From NCBI GenBank assembly GCA_025201765.1, contig MU623376.1:62001-126000 (forward strand): a stretch of 64,000 nucleotides of DNA, read 5' to 3'. The notes below the pieces were generated by a model. That model did no database searches. It was not told the DNA's origin and saw only the letters and a list, made by a program, of their open reading frames with translations. A program made the translations under genes and the position numbers. Positions 59,807-64,000 of the stretch are shown piece after piece. Source of the DNA: Daldinia sp. FL1419 (taxonomy: Eukaryota > Ascomycota > Sordariomycetes > Xylariales > Hypoxylaceae). Numbering within the stretch: position 1 is the first letter of the stretch; each line of letters begins with the position of its first letter.

Positions 59807-61288
59807 GAGACCGAGTCCCTACTATTGCCGAATTGAGCTTTTACGGCTGCTTGATGATGTTGCGTTTTTCAAGGTATATTCAATGATAATTAAATCCCAC
59901 GGACCAGCTACTTTCACGATGATGACTATGACGACCAAGTCACGGTTCCCTGCATATGCGTTCGGCGTTCTGGTATCGACGAGGTATATGAGTTTTCCTC
60001 AGCAAGAGAGAGATAACGGATCCTACCTCCTCTCCCTTCGCATTTATCGGAGATGAATCTTCGCAAGGTTTCCCCTGGCTGCTAATGCTGGCGTTTCTTC
60101 TCACCGGCGGGCTCTCCCACACTGAAATGTTTAAATGACTAAAGGGCGTTACGGAACTATAAGGTATCGGTTTGGAATGGGCACATGAGCATTGTTTTTA
60201 ATGTGGACTGTTGGACTCGACATGTTGCCTGTCTTGACTCCGTAACCGAACTTAAGTTGGAAAACGGATTACGAGCAGAGCATTGGAGTAAAAGGGGGAG
60301 GATTGAGTTAAAGTGACATTGCTTTCTGCTTTCTATAAATACGCGCATATGATGAATACTTTCTTCGTTCAATACTTGTTTCTTCAAGCGGTGAACCGTG
60401 CATGCGACTTGAATTGCATAATAGAGCCTTGTATCTTTTAAACCGAGATCGGCAAATGTAAGTGAGGGCATGAGAGAGAGATGTGTATGGAAATAGAAAG
60501 ATGAGCGGTGCCCCTGGTCCGTTCCCTGTCTAGTTACTGTCTAATGTATGATTTAACTGAATAGCTCTAATATTGGCGTCAAGGAAATCCATTTTTAATA
60601 TCATGTTTTTCTTCATTAACTAGATTATCAGCGACTTGAGAAATACAGCCAGCGTCTCAATAGAGATTCGAAAGCCAATTGCGTGTTATGCTGTTCGTGT
60701 TATTCAACCTGGTGTCGTCCCAGAACTGATTAATCACTTCCTTGAATCCTACGCTTCCGCCTACGAGCGCAGATCCCACAGCCCGATCTATCGACTTGGG
60801 CCGTCTCGGGAACTTTTTTATTCAATGTTAAATGCGGACTGACTCTGATTTTCAAGCCTTGTGCGCCTACGAAAAGTAGGACTGTGACTGCGACAGAAAA
60901 CCTAACGCTGCGCGACGAGTTACAACCTTGCTCTTCCTCCGCAAATAAGAGGCTTACGCATACCAGATCCCTGGATCCCGCGTGTTATCTGCATGTTTCT
61001 TGGCTAGATCGGATCGGATGGTTCTGGGTATTGCGAGGGGAGAGAGGAGGCCAGGTCGGGTGACTAGGTAACTTACCTACCTGGTATAAACTAACCTAGA
61101 AAGAGGGTGTTGTCCCCTCCGTGAATGTTCGGATGGGATTTGGGGAGGGGAAAGGCCTCATTGCATATTACTTTACCTTATTCACCAGCCGTCTGGACTC
61201 GAGAATTCTAGTTCCTCGTTTCGGTAACCGGTAAGCTTATGAACAACCGCCGTGTCACAAGGTGCGTCCCGAGCGCGCCGCCGTAGAT
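59807..61288. other. Spacer between cdc14 and the carboxylesterase gene
   Basis: No supported gene. Unrecognised short frames lie at 60157-60471 (-) and 60636-60842 (+). TAGGTA-type motifs occur at about 61060-61090. Confidence 0.6.
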
Positions 61289-61827
61289 ATGAGGGTGTTA
61301 AGCGCCATAAGACGAGCCGTCAAACCATGGCATATCATTGCAGCCCTGGCGACCATCGCGGTGATCGTCGTCGTCGTGACTCCCACCGCCGTGTTAGTGA
61401 CGAGGCGGAATCGCGAGAAGGCCATCGAGGAGGATAAAAAGGTATTGCTTCCCTCTACACCTTTCCTGTATTTCCTCATCCCGTATATATACCTATTTAT
61501 ATATATATATATATCCCTCTCAAATTAAAGTTTGTTGATAAACCAAGCGCTAAGACTTAATGTAGACCCCATCGGACCCAGCTGCCGCTCGCGTGAACTT
61601 AGGCTATGCGCAGTACCAAGGCTCTCTCGTAGGCAGCGATGGCGGTGTTGCTCAGTATCTTGGTATGCGGTATGCGGCGCCGCCGACAGGGGATCGTAGG
61701 TGGCGGGCTCCGGTTGAGCCGGAGGTGGACGATTCGGGCGACCAGGCTGCTGATGCGGTAGGTGTTTATATCTGGACGGGTCTTTTGTGCTGTCTTAACT
61801 CTATGCTTCTCTAATCACCTCGAGGCG

Positions 61828-61862
<35 letters not shown>

Positions 61863-63511
61863 CAAAATGGGAAGCATAGACTGGCTAACACACGGAGCGA
61901 ATCTAGTTCGGGCCCATCTGCCTAGGCATCTCAGTGCCGTATCCCAACGGCGGAGCCCAAGATGAAGATTGTCTGTACGTCAACGTATGGGCGCCGGCCA
62001 ACGCTACGCTCGACTCGGAGTTACCCGTCTGGTTATTCATCCAAGGTGGAGGTTCGTCACCAATACCTCTTCTGCACAATAACGAACTCTCCCCTTTCGA
62101 TCTGTTCCTTAACCTCCAATCCGAAAATATCCCAACGACGTATCCTTTCTAACCAAGATGAACAGGCTACACAGTCAACAGCAACGCCAACTGGAACGGC
62201 ACCGCCGTGGTCGAGCGCTCAGGCCACAACATTATCCTCGTCAACTTCAACTACCGTGTCGGACTCTGGGGCTTCCTGGCTAGCGACCGTGTGCGCGCTG
62301 GCGGGGCGGGCGACCTGAACGTCGGGCTACGAGACCAAAGAGCAGTCATGCGTTGGATCAAGCGGTATATCACGCAGTTCGGCGGAGACCCGGAGCACGT
62401 CGTTATCCACGGTGCTTCGGCTGGCGCCGGCTCCGTGGCGCTGCATTTGTTGATTTCGTATGCGGAGGGGGGCAAGACGCAGCCAGGGAATAGTACGGGC
62501 ACGGGTAGTAGTAATAGTAGCGAGAACCTATTCGTTGGTGCCGTGGGAGAATCCCCATTCTTCCCCGCGCAGCCTACCGTCGCGGATCTAGAATGGCAAT
62601 TCGACCTTGTGCTTTCGCAGACAGGATGTGCCAACGAACAAGACCCAATGTCCTGTCTCCGAAGCAAAGACACTACCACCCTGCAACAACTCGCCAACAT
62701 CCCCTCCGCATTTCCCAACCGTCCCGGTCCACCCGACCCCTTACCCCTGTTCTACTGGACGCCCTGCATCGACGGCTCTCTCCTCCCGGACTCCCCTTCG
62801 GTGCTCTTCTCCCAGGGCTCCTTCGTCGACGTACCTATCGTAATGGGCACGACGTCGAACGAAGGCACGGTGTTCACCCCGACCGGACTCTCGTCGCCAG
62901 AGGAAATGACGATATTCCTACGCAACAACTACCCGCACCTGTCCGATTCGCAATCTTCCAACTTCTCCTCCGAGTACCCGCAGGAAGCCGCCGTGCCCCT
63001 CCACGGCACATATTTCCCGTCCGCGGCCGCCGCGTACGGCGAAGCGACGTTCATATGTCCCACCAACAACATCCTGTCGGCCTATACCCGGCGCCGGGAT
63101 AATTCCCTGCGCGCCTGGAGTTATCGGTACGACGTCTACGACCAGATCAACGCGGCGGAGGGCGTTGGCGTGCCGCATATATGGGAGTCGTGGGCTGTGT
63201 TCGGTCCGGATAGCCAGCAGGGCCCCGGGGGCGGGCCGGCGAGTTATTACGACCAGGCGGCGCCCGTGGTGCCGTGGGTTATGGATTATTGGATCTCGTT
63301 TGTGCGGACTTTGGACCCGTCTACGTTGCGGACGCCGGGGGCTCCGGTGTGGGCGTTGTGGGATGCGGAGGGGAATGGTACAACTAGTGGTGAAAGATTA
63401 CTCATGCAAATCGGCAATTTCTCGATGGAGACGGTGCCGGATGATCAGTGGGAAAGGTGTGACTTTTGGAAGGGATTGGCGACTGGGCTGCAGCAGAGGA
63501 AGAGACGGTGA
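61289..63511 (+). CDS. Type-B carboxylesterase/lipase with N-terminal membrane anchor
   Basis: Four exons, 61289-61441, 61566-61757, 61907-62051 and 62166-63511, encode 611 residues. The N terminus (residues 14-40, WHIIAALATIAVIVVVV and following) is a single hydrophobic helix flanked by Arg/Lys, with no clear cleavage site, so a type II membrane anchor is likely. The alpha/beta-hydrolase shows the family sequence YLGMRYAAPPTGDRRW, EDCLYVNVWAP, the oxyanion-hole GGG, NYRVGLWGFL, and the nucleophile elbow GASAG (Ser248). SNEG holds the acid and GVPHIWESW the histidine. The substrate cannot be told from the sequence. Intron 2 contains a 29-nt poly-A (61828-61856). All introns are in phase. Confidence 0.93.
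61828..61856. repeat. 29-nt poly-A tract in an intron
   Basis: Lies within the 149-nt second intron of the carboxylesterase gene. Confidence 0.95.
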
Positions 63512-63761
63512 TGAGGTTTGGATATGCGCGGCTTTGATATGATGACGATTTATTCAACTGATGACTAGAACCTAGAGCCGTTCCATGTCATGAACGATAC
63601 TCTAGATAGAATATACTGATTGAAAATATACATAGTTATACTCATTGTAGACTTATTCCAGAATACACATCGGCTATATCACGATTAAATAGGCTATGTC
63701 CCGTATGATCTAGTTAACAAATCTTTTGTTAGATCTCTTCTACGCTATCTACCCAGAGCCT

Positions 63762-64000
63762 CTAAGGTGCTTTAGTCCACCTCGTCTCGAATATAGACAC
63801 CATATTTAAGCGACGTCCTTGTGAATCCCATAGAGATCTACAAGGTACTGTCGCTCTCTTACTTAACCAAGACGTTGCATCCTCGCCGAACCCAAAAGAT
63901 TCGGGATCAACATAGGTGAGTTTGGATTTAAGTCCGATTGTAGAATCAGCAGACTCCGAACCCGCTAGCAATTCTATTAGAGAATTCTTGACGACTGCTG
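63762..64000 (-). CDS. Unidentified open frame running off the window (possible C terminus)
   Basis: A frame of 79 codons is open from the window edge to a TAG at 63762. It reads AVVKNSLIELLAGSESADST at the edge and ends ETRWTKAP. I do not recognise it, and chance openness is possible. If real, its start lies beyond the window. Confidence 0.3.
   Translation of the reverse strand, partial: AVVKNSLIELLAGSESADSTIGLKSKLTYVDPESFGFGEDATSWLSKRATVPCRSLWDSQGRRLNMVSIFETRWTKAP

Overview
The window is nuclear DNA of a filamentous ascomycete (Pezizomycotina, most likely Sordariomycetes; the dispersed TAGGTACCTA-type repeats suggest Xylariales, which is inference). The evidence is the gene set (group III histidine kinase with tandem HAMP repeats, Cdc14, condensin CAP-H, KEOPS Pcc1, BAR-PH-ArfGAP), many short introns of about 50-90 nt with GTRNGT donors and CTAAC-like branch sites, and long gene-poor spacers full of low-complexity repeats. 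No prophage, CRISPR array, rRNA or convincing tRNA was seen.

Layout. 1-1045 (-): 5' half of a Chk2/Rad53 checkpoint kinase, cut by the window edge. 3282-6870 (-): Csx2-type BAR-PH-ArfGAP-ankyrin protein whose first four exons (6084-6870) encode a conserved N-terminal domain with a myristoylation motif. 9928-14153 (+): Munc13/Git1-like C2 protein. 14154-22288: an 8-kb gene-poor spacer. 22289-26431 (+): group III hybrid histidine kinase (os-1/nik1). 29886-31203 (-): a small three-exon coiled-coil protein with a 20-nt exon and a 945-nt intron. 35437-37440 (+): SAM plus HMG-box protein. 38866-41620 (-): condensin CAP-H. 42970-45929 (+): Na+/Ca2+ exchanger. 46785-47695 (+): phosphomannomutase. 48407-52318 (-): WW-domain PhoD-like phosphatase. 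54628-55674 (+): Hsp20 with TATA box and a step-type heat-shock element. 56038-56437 (-): Pcc1. 57532-59806 (+): Cdc14 phosphatase. 61289-63511 (+): membrane-anchored type-B carboxylesterase. An unidentified open frame runs off the right edge on the minus strand.

The genes are housekeeping or signalling genes and do not form an operon or biosynthetic cluster. Several share themes: cell-cycle and chromosome control (Chk2, CAP-H, Cdc14), membrane trafficking (ArfGAP, Munc13-like), stress sensing (histidine kinase, Hsp20) and tRNA modification/glycosylation supply (Pcc1, phosphomannomutase). Exon structures were derived by hand from splice signals and frame continuity; reading frame closes exactly in every multi-exon model given. 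The most useful new results are the genes or exons that long-frame inspection alone misses: the csx2 5' exons, the small coiled-coil gene and pcc1. I found no clear evidence of a wholly undescribed system; the best candidates for novelty are the small coiled-coil gene, the duplicated stop-codon context at the csx2 3' end, and the dispersed palindromic repeat family.
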